From Elmis aenea (Eukaryota > Arthropoda > Insecta > Coleoptera > Elmidae), in contig OX393581.1 of assembly GCA_947652605.1 (NCBI GenBank), positions 11,288,640 to 11,352,639 on the forward strand: DNA of 64,000 nucleotides, in the 5' to 3' direction. The notes beneath the pieces were generated by a model that searched no databases, was not told where the DNA came from, and worked only from the letters and a program-made list of their open reading frames with translations. Of this stretch, positions 47,439 through 58,557 are shown in pieces (the stretch's first letter is position 1; every line of letters starts with the position of its first letter). The position numbers and the translations under genes are program-made.

Positions 47439-49248
47439 CAGGGTGTGTAAACAATTGGCGAGAGCGCTACACATGGCGATGTGCTTCGTAAAATTCTAAG
47501 TCGAAAATGTTGTACCATGCTTGCTGTGTCTGCAAGAGGTCCTCAAAGTTTTGACATTCAGTCCTTTAATAAGCGTTATTATTTAATACTTGCAAATGAA
47601 AAAGCTGCAATTTGGAATAAAAATAAATTTCGAATAGAATTTTTCCTAGATATTGTGTACTTTCAAAAATTGGTGTTGAAAATATGTAAATCACTGATTT
47701 AAATGAAAATAATACGTATGACAACATTGTCATTAGCTGTCATCTCTGTTTATGACGTAATTATTTCTTGTTTTTGTTTTACGATACCCAAAAGTTTGCA
47801 GCTATGTTTACGAACTGAAGGCTTTCAGTTCGAACAAAAATTGTAAATACCTAAGTAAACATTGCTGATAAAAAAATGTCCAAACGCAAATCAATGTATG
47901 CAATGTTTCCAAATTTTTTTTTCCTTTAAATGATTCCTGAGGCCATAGGAAGCATGGTACAAGTTTTTTGTATCAAGATTTTCGACTTAGAATTTTACGA
48001 AGAACATCGTCACGTGTAGCGCTTCCGCCAATTTATACCAGGGACTGAGAACGGAACGAAAACGAAAACGTTAAACGAAATTAACCGAAATTTTTTTAAG
48101 AACGAAAACGAAACCGAAATTATTATTTTTCGTTCAAGAACGAAAACGAAATAAATATTTTCCAAAACCGGTTTTAACCGGTTTTGTCGCTATTTCAATT
48201 TTATTTGTTAAGCACATACGCGAATTTACCTTCTGTGCTGGGGAGACTCCACGAGGCAGTAAAAAATCTCACTTGAAATAAGTGAGCTTCACTTTTCTCC
48301 ATATATTTACGTGAATATGTATTAACAACTTTATTGTTTATACTTGCAATTTCGTGTAACACAATTAACGGTACAGATATTCTCTATTTCTAATTTGCTT
48401 TTTTAGATCATCAATATAGAATATACACTTGATTGGATATATATTATCAATGTGTATGTTTTATTTGCGTTTAGACATAATAATAGTACATTTTATTCTT
48501 ACTTCGAAAAGGACTAATGTAAAAGAAGATTTATTGGAAGATGTGTTGCTAGTAAGATTTAACGGAATGTGAAAATGTATATTGTACCTATGGTATGTAC
48601 AAACTATAAAGTTAAAGTATATTTCAAGTTAATATAAGTTTTTTTTTAAATATCTTTTTTATTTATAACATTTAGTAAATTATCCACTTGAATTCATTTT
48701 TTTGTCTTTTTAAATAATTACAGCAGGATCTTATTTAATTCAAATGCATAGATTTTTAGTACTAAAACAAATTTAAAACAGCACTTGCTATATTTTCATA
48801 TTTTTACTATTTTAAGATAAAGATCGTGTGTCTAATTCAACCTAATCACATTGTGTTTTTGCACCTTACAGGTGTTAAACTTAATAAAATGGTTAAATGT
48901 TAATGTGTTTAACGATTTGGTAAATTTAATATGGCGATGGTTCGCCAGTCTAAAATATGCTATCCGTGAGCATCAAACCCCATCGCCATCGTTTATATTT
49001 TAGTTGAGACGCAAATATTGTTATCGTATTTATAGAGGGTTGTGGTGACTAGAAAAAAAAATGATTTTTTGACGATAAAAAAAATATTGTAAAACCGGTT
49101 TTAACCGTTATTATTTCGGTTCACGAAAACGAAAAAAGAATTTTTTCGGTTAGAACGAAAAGAACGAAAACGATATATTTCGTTTTCGTTCCGAACAGAA
49201 ACGAACGGAATTTTTTTCGTTTTTAGTCCCTGATTTATACACACCCTG
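47439..49248. mobile_element. Mariner-type MITE (family M1), copy 2, with hAT insertion
   Basis: TA at 47437-47438 and 49249-49250; ends CAGGGTGTGTAAACAATTGG and complement of CAGGGTGTGTATAAATC. Removing the nested element and one duplication copy (1202 bp) leaves 608 bp, close to the 615 bp of the copy at 30280-30894. It lies in the opposite orientation to that copy. Confidence 0.9.
48039..49232. mobile_element. hAT-type non-autonomous element, 1194 bp
   Basis: Perfect 8-bp target duplication ATTTATAC (48031-48038 and 49233-49240). Ends CAGGGACTGAGAACGGAACG and, from the right, CAGGGACTAAAAACGAAAAA. Subterminal regions are rich in AACGAAAACG and AACCGGTTTTAACCGG motifs on both sides (48052-48185 and 49083-49215). 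The interior has no transposase frame; an inner inverted pair ATGGCGATGG/CCATCGCCAT is near 48931 and 48980. Confidence 0.92.
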
Positions 49249-49652
49249 TATAATGATATTTCTCTTAATTTTTTTAACATTTTTTAACATCATCCCAAAC
49301 AAAGACCACCGAACAGAATATATTTCTCAAGTCAAAAACACTAATTTAATGGCCTTCAATGTGCTATAAAAATATAAGATGAACTATGTTATGTATTGTA
49401 AGTACAATTGTATATTACATAACAAGACTTGTAAGAAGTATATTAAAAAGGTGGAAAAGTTGCGCATTTTCACGAGTGCTTTACAACTCGAGTATTGTAC
49501 TAAACTTTTTTTACGACCACATAGTACCTACATACGATTTTGTCGGCCTTTTGGCTAATAGTAAACCCACTTGTGCGCACGCTGTTAATGGTCAAATTTG
49601 ACGTGTGTCTACTTTGATAATTTCTAGAAAACCAAGAACTAGGGTTTCTTAC

Positions 49653-49760
49653 CAGGGATCCCGGGTTTCCGGGACCCCGGTCCATTTTAACCTATTTTTA
49701 ATTTACCAGGAAATACTTTTGTCCCGGGAAATCCCGGGATAGATAATCATTTATTTTCGT
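49653..49760 (+). mobile_element. hAT-like terminal fragment
   Basis: CAGGGATCCCGGGTTTCCGG followed by GGACCCCGG and later TCCCGGGAAATCCCGGGAT, the GC-rich palindromic style of some hAT ends. No right end or duplication found, so the boundary is approximate. Confidence 0.45.
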
Positions 49761-49869
49761 TTATTTTGTGTTAAAATCTTTGAAATTCTATGATAATTTC
49801 ATCAATATTATAAAGTTACATCAAAAATTATGATAAATACCTATACATACCGCGAAAACCATAAAAACA

Positions 49870-50047
49870 GCCCTCGAAGGGTATTTTACCTCAAAACCAT
49901 CCTTATTTTACAAGATAGGAATTGAAAGTATACCAGACAGATGGAAGAAGATTGCCAATCATGATGAGAAGTATTTTATAGATTGGTTTGAAATAAATGT
50001 TAAATAAAATAAAATTTGGTATTTGTATAAATTATGGGTACCCCTTA
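49870..50047 (+). mobile_element. Mariner 3' end with transposase C-terminus
   Basis: Open from 49870 to a stop at 50005-50007: ALEGYFTSKPSLFYKIGIES then IPDRWKKIANHDEKYFIDWF and EINVK, the conserved C-terminus of mariner transposases (FYxxGIxxLPxRWxKCI). It is followed by a probable terminal repeat ending GGGTACCCCT near 50047 next to TATA. The 5' part, with the catalytic domain, is missing. Confidence 0.75.
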
Positions 50048-50664
50048 TATATGTGCAACTTTAAATGTAATTGTGGGTAAAAAAAACTTAAAAAACGTAA
50101 GTCGAGTAAGCAAAATACAAATCGCTCAAATCTTTTTGTCCATACTTTTCTATTTTACGACAAAATTAAATACACAAGCCAACCTTCATGGAAAGACAAG
50201 CTTAAACTGTGTGGCGGATGGAGCAGTCATATGTCAAGAAACATTTTCATGAAGAGAAAAACAACTTCGAACTGAATACCTGGCCACTTTATCCTGGACG
50301 TTTTTGCCGTAACAAATGGGTAGGTACGTCCTCATTACACAACGCAGAGTTTGCTTTTGTTAGCAAGTAATAGGTTCACGTCTCATCGGTGATTACTCTA
50401 CGATTTTAAAGCCAGCCCCTTCTACACCAAAATCGCTTATTCAAGCCGCAAAATTACGCCCGCATCGACTTTCATCGCGACGAAGATTGTTGATCACCTA
50501 TTCATACACTGACTTTATTTTATCCGTAATTCTTGTACGGTATGGCGCTGAAATTACCTTCGTAAGTAAGAAAACTGAGGGAAGTTTTGTGCAATATTCA
50601 GTTAAATGTATATCTATAAGTGAAATTATAGAAGCTAGGTTTCTTCAGTGATATTTCATACAGT
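50048..50664. other. No recognised feature
   Basis: Short frames, no element end recognised. Parts of 50260-50560 are less AT-rich and could be a decayed transposon, but I could not read one. Confidence 0.35.
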
Positions 50665-51235
50665 CGACTAGGGATTGTAATACCGGTAAATCGCAAAAAA
50701 TGCTCTTCAAATTTTACCGGTAATTTTCCAGTTTTTTACCGGTAATTCCGGTAATTTTACAATATCTTTTTAATCATGATAAAAATCTAAATCAAATAAT
50801 CGAAAAAAATTGACGTATTTTCAAAGAGAAAAAAAGGGGAAATCATACAAATGGCATATGATTGTTTACTCACTACACGACTAGGGATTGTAATAAATCG
50901 CAAAAAATGCTTTTCAAATTTAACCGGTAATTTGCCAGTTTTTTACCGGTAATTCCGGTAATTTTCAATATCTTTCTAATCATGATAAAAATCTAAATCA
51001 AATAATAGAAAAAAAATTGAAGTATTTTCAAAGAGAAAAAATAAGGGGAAAGCATACAAATGGCATATGATTGTTTGATTGTTTACTCACTACTCGACCA
51101 ACAAGTGTATTAGAATCCGAAAAAGCTTTTTCCGCGGCTGGATTATTTTGTACAAAAATTAGGTCGCAATTAGGAGACGATAGTTAAGATAAATTATATT
51201 TTCTACGTGGTTATTTTTTAAGAAAAGTTTAAAAT
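50665..51235 (+). mobile_element. hAT remnant with duplicated left end
   Basis: A 213-bp block starting CGACTAGGGATTGTAAT (50665) is repeated from 50878 with few changes; each contains TTACCGGTAATTCCGGTAAT-type motifs typical of hAT subterminal regions. Next, 51095-51229 reads RPTSVLESEKAFSAAGLFCT, KIRSQLGDDS, stop, DKLYFLRGYF: the C-terminal hAT dimerisation domain with its SERxFS-type motif. The rest of the transposase is deleted and no right end was found. Confidence 0.8.
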
Positions 51236-51532
51236 AAAAAATATTGTTAATAGTTTGACAACATAGTTATATTATGTTAAATCATTTTATATTTTATGTT
51301 CAGAATAATTTTATTTTCATGTGTTTTTTGTAATGCTGGATTATATTTTTTGTAATATTTTTATTTTATATATTATATATTGTCATTTTATATTGTGTTA
51401 TAATTATATTACATAAAAATATATTAGATTCGTTAATGGCTGTTAACTAATATATTGTATGAAACTAACTGGGATAGTTTAGGCTTCAACTATCTCAATC
51501 AGTTCCATAATAAATAAATGTATATAAATATA
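51236..51532. other. No recognised feature
   Basis: Very AT-rich sequence between a hAT remnant and a hairpin. Confidence 0.4.
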
Positions 51533-51652
51533 TTTATTTTTAATATGGTTTTCGGAGTTTTCCGGGTAATATTTAAATTGGCTCGACGTTTCGGCAAGCT
51601 CTCACTATAGGGGAGACGCGGATAAACTCCGAAAACTACATTAAAAATGTTA
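51533..51652. repeat. Imperfect hairpin, about 30-bp arms
   Basis: TTTTAATATGGTTTTCGGAG (about 51537-51556) pairs with CTCCGAAAACTACATTAAAA (about 51627-51646), with mismatches. The loop on the minus strand contains GAGAGCTTGCCGAAACGTCG, similar to the GAAACG half of the hammerhead-like motifs elsewhere. Confidence 0.6.
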
Positions 51653-51774
51653 GTAACCGCAAAAAATCTAAAAAAAAACAATATAATATAAATATAGCTA
51701 CAAAAAAAAAAAAAAACGAACGTTTGAGCGGGTTTCATGGGTGTATCATGTTAAGAATAAAACCGTTTTAGATA

Positions 51775-51999
51775 GACTAGCCAGAGCAGAAGAAGTAGCA
51801 CATACCGCAAGAGAGTAAAATCAAATACTTGGCCACATTACGCGTAACCAAAAAATTGAACACATCCAAATAATGAGACAGGTAAAACTTTACGTAAAAG
51901 AGGACCCAGAAGAAGAATTTCTTAGATAAAAACTTAAGGCAATGGACAGGGATTACGTCAGTACGGCTATTCAGAGCTGCGGTAAATAAAATAATATAG
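51775..51999 (+). mobile_element. LINE C-terminal fragment of a third family
   Basis: In broken frames reads LGHITRNQKIEHIQIMRQ, KRGPRRRIS and NLRQWTGITSVRLFRAAVNK, the end of an RT whose C-terminus ends in the NLRQWxGxxSxxLFRAA style. Family A starts right after it, so family A may have inserted into this element. Confidence 0.7.
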
Positions 52000-53410
52000 G
52001 CCAGATGGACTGGGAGGTATCTGTTATATTACCGATATTCAAGACTGGCGATAGCAAAAAATGCGAAAACTATAGAGGCATATCTCTACTTAGTATAGCA
52101 GAAAAATTATATGAAAGAATTTTGGAGGGGAGATTAAGAAGACATTTCGAAAGAAATTTGGAAGAGGCGCAATGTGGCTTTAAACCGGGTAGAAGCACGC
52201 AGGCTCTAATTTTTACGTTAAAACAGTTAAGTGAAACAACAATGGAACATTCAAAGATGGTGTACTTGTGCTTTATCGATCTTTCTAAAGCATTCGATAG
52301 AGTGCCAAGGGAAAAGATCTGGAAGTTATTGAAACAAAGTAGAGTGCGAGAAGGATTATTAAACGCCATCGAGAGTTTATATAAGAACAGTAGAAATTAT
52401 GTGCGAACCCATATAACAGCAGTTCCCAGGAATTTATAACAACAGTTGAAGTAAGACAAGGAGGCACATTAAGTCCACTGCTCTTTATAATTCTCATGGA
52501 TAAAATAATTAAAGAATGAAAGCAAAACACAAAGAAAGCCTACTTGGGTTGAAATAAACTAAAACCAATATCCTTAACAGAATTAGCCTTTGCAGATGAT
52601 GTGGTGTTATTAGCTAAAAGCGAAAAGGACTTGCAATTCAATCTAGACGTATGGGCAGATACATTAAGTAAATATAATATTAATATTAATATAACAAAGA
52701 CAAAGGTTATGGTTATAGCGAAAAATCATGAACCAGTTACAATTATGCTAGACCAAAAAAAGATAGAGCAGCTAGAAAGTTTTAAATATTTAAGGACAAT
52801 AATTGCAGAAAATGGTAAATTGGAAGAAGATCTGAATAACAGGATAGCGGCAGCGACGAAATTTTACTACGCCACTAATAAATGTTTGATAAGTAAGAAG
52901 GAAATATCAAAAGAAACGAAGACGCGAGTTTTTAATGCAGTGTACGTACCCATCCTCACGTACAGTTCAGAAACTTAGACATAACTCAAAAACAAAAACA
53001 AAGAATACAGGTACAGGAAATGAGATTTCTGAGAAGAATAGAGGGATGTAGACTGATCGAGAAAATCAGTAACGAAAAAATTCGAAATAACCTAGGAGTA
53101 ACAGATATTAAGAAAAACATGGAGACGAATCAGTTAAGATGACTTGGACACTTACTACGCATGCCAGTAAGTAGATACGCAAAAATAGGATGGAATATGC
53201 AGATAGAGGGAAAAAATGTAGAGGAAGACCAAGAATAAAATGGGAAAAAGAAGTGAGGCAGAGACTAGAAGAAAAAGGAGTCAGCTGGAGAGATGTGCCA
53301 CAATTAGCTAACGATAGAAAGGAGTGGAGAAACTTAATACAGAAATAGAAAAGCATACCTCGACACCGAAAGGTACAAGAGGAACCGATTAAGAAGAAGA
53401 GGCCATATGG
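52000..53410 (+). mobile_element. LINE family A, copy 2 (longest)
   Basis: Best copy of family A. 52005-52439 is open: DWEVSVILPIFKTGDSKK, NYRGISLLSIAEKLYERIL, AQCGFKPGRSTQALIF, CFIDLSKAFDRVPREKIWKL. After frameshifts 52590-52978 reads LAFADDVVLLAKSEKDLQFN with the catalytic FADD, then TKTKVMVIAKNHE, FKYLRTIIAENGK and VPILTYSSET. The C-terminal region to 53350 is frameshifted. It is 5'-truncated, with no endonuclease. 3' end AGGAACCGATTAAGAAGAAG is as in copies at 1380 and 20108. Confidence 0.88.
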
Positions 53411-53902
53411 ATCATAAAGGCACAAATAAGAAAAATAAGTGAAACAAAAACATGGACGGACAAACTTAACTGCATTCAAATAATTACAATTTATCTACCA
53501 ATAAGATAAGTTTAAAGATGCTACTGCTATTACTGCGACAAAGCTCTAGAAGCTAAAATGTAATTGTAAAAATGAAAATATAGTTCACTGGTAATAAACT
53601 AAGTTTACAGCATTTTATAGACCTCACATGATAATAATAAGGAATAGTTGTGTCAGTCTTTTGATCTCTTTCTTTGCAACATAGACCAAAAGCTTGATGT
53701 AACGCCACTGTTTTCCCAGTTCTATACGAAAAGCAACGTCAACTAATATAATTTACGCCAAAATCTCTAAGGTATTTGATTCAGTTAATCAGTGTAAGTA
53801 AATTAAGGTTGGAATGTATGAATAAAGCAGGTCTTCTAACAAAATTCCAGAAAGTACGTTTTCGTTTATTTTAGATTACATTTAAAATGATTATTTTCGT
53901 AC
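53411..53902. other. No recognised feature
   Basis: Short frames only. CAGGGTGGACAAATTCGAAT begins just after, at 53904, with the TATCTCGGTTA block also seen at 11432, and runs to about 54105 as a repeat end. Confidence 0.4.
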
Positions 53903-54159
53903 AGGGTGGACAAATTCGAATGTTTGACGTGGTATCTCGGTTACCGTAATAATAAGCAAAAGTCTGGTCGGACTCTTGGTTTTTTTTTGAGAAAAGAACG
54001 CCTATGGAATCAAATTTTTTATATCACTTTTCATTTTGGCACTAAAGACAAAAAATTGAATTTCATAATTTTTGAAAAGTTGCTATAACTTCTTTTTTTT
54101 ATGAAAATAAAACAAAATGTTATTAAGGTTTTTTATTAACATTTCACTGCTTAATTTAA

Positions 54160-54430
54160 AGGATGTAACTATTTATACATACAGTATGTATGAATAATTG
54201 GCTATTTATGCATACAATAAACTTATTACTAAGGCCCAACATTTTATTTATATATTTTTTTTAAATCAGGTTAAAGGTTAGATAAGCGTTTGTTTTTTTT
54301 TAAGAAAAACTATTTCTTAGTTTCATTGGTTTATCTCAATTATTTAAAAAAAAAAGTATGTATAAACTAAAGTATGTATTACTAAATAGTCAATTATTCA
54401 TACATACTGTATGTATAAATAGCCACATCC
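54160..54430. repeat. Inverted repeat with about 60-bp arms
   Basis: ATACATACAGTATGTATGAA (about 54176) and its inverted counterpart near 54400-54420 (TTCATACATACTGTATGTAT) lie in arms of about 60 bp round a loop of about 140 bp. ATACATACAGTATGTAT is itself a palindrome. Confidence 0.7.
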
Positions 54431-54456
54431 TAATTTAAAAACCAAATAATTTTTTT

Positions 54457-55065
54457 ATAGCTACCTTGACTTTCAAAATATGAAGTAAACTTATATTTTT
54501 ATAACTGAAACCCTAGTTGGTCATGAATTTATATTAAAGAGCGTTTTTTTAGCTTTTAAAAAAAATACAGTTTTATAAGTAATTGTTGCAAAAAATAACC
54601 GAGATGTGTTTGCCATGGTTTCGTAAACAGGTGATGTTCGCAATTAAAAAACAACAAAATGTCATTTCCAAGCAAATTCTGCAGCTGCCGCTATGTTTCT
54701 AGCACTTAGCAATGTAAATTTTTAACATATTAAACCTTTCAAGTGTTCAAATTTAGCCATGTTCCCAATACCACCATAAATAGTTAAAAAATTGAAAAAA
54801 GACGCACAAATTTGCTAAAAAGTTAAAAAAATTACTTGGATATGACGTTGAGTTGTTTATTAATTGCAAACATCACTTGTTTACGAAATCATGACAAACT
54901 TTGATAGTAAAACTTTCACAAAATTAGCCACATCTCGGTTATTTTTTGCAACATATGTTTGAAAAGCTAAAAAAACGCTCTTTTATATAAAGTCATGACC
55001 ATCTAGGGTTTTGATTTGCTAAAATATAAGTTTACTTCATATCTCGAAAGTCAAGGTGGCTAATA
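54457..55065. mobile_element. Foldback element, about 200-bp arms
   Basis: Left arm 54457-54655 and right arm about 54845-55065 are inverted copies: CCTTGACTTTCAAAATATGA/TCATATCTCGAAAGTCAAGG, AAAGAGCGTTTTTTTAGCTT/AAGCTAAAAAAACGCTCTTT and AATAACCGAGATGTG/CACATCTCGGTTATT. No coding capacity in the loop. Confidence 0.8.
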
Positions 55066-56489
55066 AAAATAGATTTCAGTTCTCGTCTAAAGTCATCTTC
55101 AGCGATGATGCTCATTTTACGTTAAATGGAAGCGTACATAAACAAAATTGTAGCATTTAGGGGAAAGAAAATCCTCGATCTATTCACGAACTATCACTTA
55201 ATGCACAAAAATGTACGGTTTGGTGTGGTTTCAGTTTGACCCTGTAGCGTATCTGTGCCTGTGTAATTTCAAAAGGTCAACATAAGTGAGAAATTTGACT
55301 ACTGTATTTTTCCACTTAACAAGACATGTAAATTGAACGAAACAATCTGTCATACAAGCTTCTGCTCGGGATATATTGCATGCTTTCCATGTGCACAACG
55401 TCAAATGAACAATAAAGTCTTATAAAACCGTGCAGAACGTGTTAAGTAATTGAATACTTTGGTGCACTTATTCGTTAATTTCAACGTATTCTTGGTGCTT
55501 AGTGACTTTAAAGCATTTATCAAAGCTTACGGCTAATGAAGTACACAATTACCCACATAGATAAATTAACTAACTTTACCGTGCCTAAGCTACCACTTGC
55601 AGTTGCTTGATATCAAAGATTAGTTGTCCGACTCAAGCAAATTACTTTTTTCCAATTAAACAGAAGAACTAGAATTGCCCCAATATTTCGTTTTGTTCCC
55701 AATGGCAACTTTCCATGGTTGTGGGGGCATCAAAAATCGAAAGAGCAATCGAGTAACAAAACAAAACAGAGTACCGCTAGCAATTAAAATAAACAATTAA
55801 ACTATTTTTAGGCAAAAATTTAAAGGGACAAGTTATTGAATATAAAAAAAACTTAACGATTTTCCACCGCAAAACGTTTTACAAAAACCTATGTAGTGGT
55901 TGTCCAATATTCGCAATCTTTTAGCCATTAAACAAACAATCGCTGAAGATATCCTAATAATGGAGGACGAAACGTTGGTAACTAGTTTTCCTGCAGAAAA
56001 TATTTTTATATTGTGATTTCACACTAATTGTAAGCTTTTTATATTGCAAATAAATAAGTAAATTTTATTATTCTTTTAATTAAATAAAGACCATCAAACA
56101 GTTTTTAGTTAGTTGATTCGCCAAAATGTTGGTCCTTCGAGTCGGATCTTTAAAACAAAATACATCGCGAAAGAATTAAGAAGGGGGACGTGCGAAGAGC
56201 TTAATGGGTGTTGATATAAATTTTGAAAGCTATGGAATACTTAGATGAATATTGGTCAACCTACTTTGTTAAATTCGATTTTGCTTCAGCAAGTTTCCAA
56301 AACTTCTCAAAAACATGAAAAAAAATTAGTTAATGGAATACTTTCTATACCAACTCAACGATCATCCTTTGGCTCTTTATCAATACTCGAGATGCATGAT
56401 ATTATATTCTCACTAAGTGTCATTAAGTAGCAACAGTAAAGTCGTGCAAGAAAAACAATTTAACCAGGATTTCTTGATTTTACTTAACT
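55066..56489. other. No gene; hammerhead-like motif at 55943-55974
   Basis: CTGAAGA, T, a weak stem (ATCCT/AGGAC), then GAAACG at 55943-55974 repeats the layout seen at 7076 and 37029; a further decayed version lies near 55075-55105 on the minus strand. No gene recognised. Confidence 0.35.
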
Positions 56490-57112
56490 TTATTTTAACC
56501 TTTTAGTTATTATGCTTATGAACATGAATAAAGAAACAATAAAAGATATGAAAGAAACAAAACATCTCGAGAGCGACGCGTATACGTCGGAGGATTCAAA
56601 AAGAAAAAGAGAACAGGACATAGAAGACATATCAAAAGGGAGTAAAATGATTGTTAATCTCAAAAAGAAAAAAAAGAGAAAAAAGATAAAACGGATATGC
56701 TTATGAACATAATCAAGGGAGTAATGAGAGAAATAAAAGAAATAAAACATGACCAGAAGTCATATCAAGAAGAACTGAAGGAACTGAAACAGAAAAATTA
56801 ATTGCTGAAAAATTAAAACAAGATAATAAAAGAGAAGATGAAATCCGTAGAAGATAGAGTTAGAAGACTGGAAAAAGATAGAACCAAAAATAATATCGTT
56901 GTGACAGGCTTGGAGATAAAAACTGATAAAAAAGCAGACCTTATACATGAATTTGAACACTTTATTGAAAAAGGAACAGGTATAAAAGTTAACATTAAAA
57001 ACTCCATACAGATAGGAAAAAAAGCATGTAAGTTAGAACTAGTCAAACCACTAGAAAAAGAAAAGGTAATGAAAAACAAGTATAAGTTAAAACAACTTCA
57101 AGAAATAATATA

Positions 57113-58557
57113 AGGTAAATGTGGGGTATAATTGACACCGATGTAGTAGTTGACATGTTAGTTTTTAAATCATTATAAAGACAGTTCGGTTGTTGTTACA
57201 TCCACACGTTTAGTGCCATCTGGTAATTTTGTACTTTACTTTTGTTTGTTGATATCCTGACAACACTGAGAACATTCATTTTGACATGACATAATCTTTC
57301 TCGTAAAAAGTTGTGAGCATTCAGATATATCAAATTTTTCTATTCGATTTAAAGGAGATAAGTAAAGTGGTTGAAGTGATTTTTATTTTCTTGAACACAT
57401 TAATATAGATAATTGTGTAGTTACATGTTGTTACTGGTTATTATGTAGTGTTTTAAACTTGGAAGTATTAGTGTAGCGGTTATTTTTGACCATGGTTTTA
57501 GTATGTCAACTACTGGTGATCATATCTCTTATGTTTACCAGTAGTTGACATGGCTGTCAATTATTGGTGCGTTTAAACTCTTGCTTAGAAAAAGATTTTA
57601 ACCTAAGTGGATATGCCTCCCATCAAAGGTAAAATGTTAGCATATCCTGAAAAAGATATAAAAAATGCTCTAGAGGATGTTCGACTTGGAATGCTTGTAG
57701 CTACTGCAGCTAAAAAACCTAGTGTCCAGTGTCTCCTTTACAAATCCAAAGGAAAAAGCCCCACTGAAAGAAAAATGGGGCCAAAAACAATACTTTCTAG
57801 ACAAGAAGAAGACGTAATAGATTGCAAGTTCTAGTAGCGAATCTGAAGAAGATTGGGTACAGTCAGGTTCCTCGACGATGGACACAAGTTTTGAGTTAAC
57901 AAATCTCGATGAATGATACCATGATTTTTATGAAGACTCACAAAATATTAATAAAGACAGAGAGACATTCGCTATGAATAATTTTGTAATTATGAAAATT
58001 TTCACTAAAACAACTGTTAAATATTTTGTTGGTAACATAATTAATATCATTTCGAAACTACCCACTTCTCAAACAGATAGAAGGAAACGATTGTTCTTTA
58101 AGTGCAATTTTCAGCAGTTCAAATGTTTAGTTATTTTAGTAAAATGTTTATTTACTTAGTATAGTAATTTTATACCAAAGTTATTATAGGAATATGTTTA
58201 GTTCACCATTTAAATGTTCAATACTCAATAACTGTAAGAATTGTAAACTTTTAATAAGGATTTTTAATTTAAAAAATAATGGTTCTTTGATGTCAACTAT
58301 ACCCACAAAGGATGTCATTTACTGGTACATACCGATTTTAGCTATGTCAATTACTGGTGAATATTCCTATAAATAATAAAATAATCAGTTTCAAAAATGG
58401 TATCACCTTACAAAAATTTTGTGAACACAATGAAGATATTTATAAATACACATTTCTTTTCCATAAACCCAGAGTAGTATATGTCAATTTTTCTGAGTAA
58501 TATACATTTTTTAACTTGTTCATCTTGTCTAAGTGTCAATTACTCCCACATTTACAT
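57113..58557. mobile_element. Pogo-like element with iterated subterminal motifs
   Basis: TA on both sides (57111-57112 and 58558-58559). Ends AGGTAAATGTGGGGTATAAT and, from the right, ATGTAAATGTGGGAGTAATT. The motif TGTCAA(C/T)TACTGGTG or a close variant occurs at least nine times in both orientations (for example about 57140, 57504, 57536, 57555, 58290, 58310, 58345, 58480, 58533). It inserted into a LINE ORF1 that reads on across it. An 8-bp duplication (TAATATAA/TTATATAA, 7 of 8) is an alternative reading of the flanks. Confidence 0.82.
57607..57912 (+). pseudogene. Pogo-type transposase with catalytic domain deleted
   Basis: Starts DMPPIKGKMLAYPEKDIKNA after the ATG, followed by LEDVRLGMLVATAAKKPSVQ and GKSPTERKMGPKTILSRQEE: an N-terminal psq-type helix-turn-helix and the start of the CENP-B-like region found in pogo/Tigger transposases. 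After EEDVI the frame slips, and ASSSSESEEDWVQSGSSTMD followed by TSFELTNLDE reaches a stop near 57914; this acidic segment looks like a C-terminal tail. The central catalytic domain is missing. DNA binding might survive, transposition cannot. Confidence 0.72.

Noticed and set aside
56110..56160. Possible start of a BEL/Pao-like element (TTGGTCCTTCGAGTCGGAT)
   Set aside because: The resemblance is to a short leader-like phrase only, with no downstream coding region or LTRs.
56490..57079. Phe/Leu-rich minus-strand frames resembling membrane proteins
   Set aside because: They are antisense to the Lys/Glu-rich ORF1, which automatically gives Phe- and Leu-rich text.
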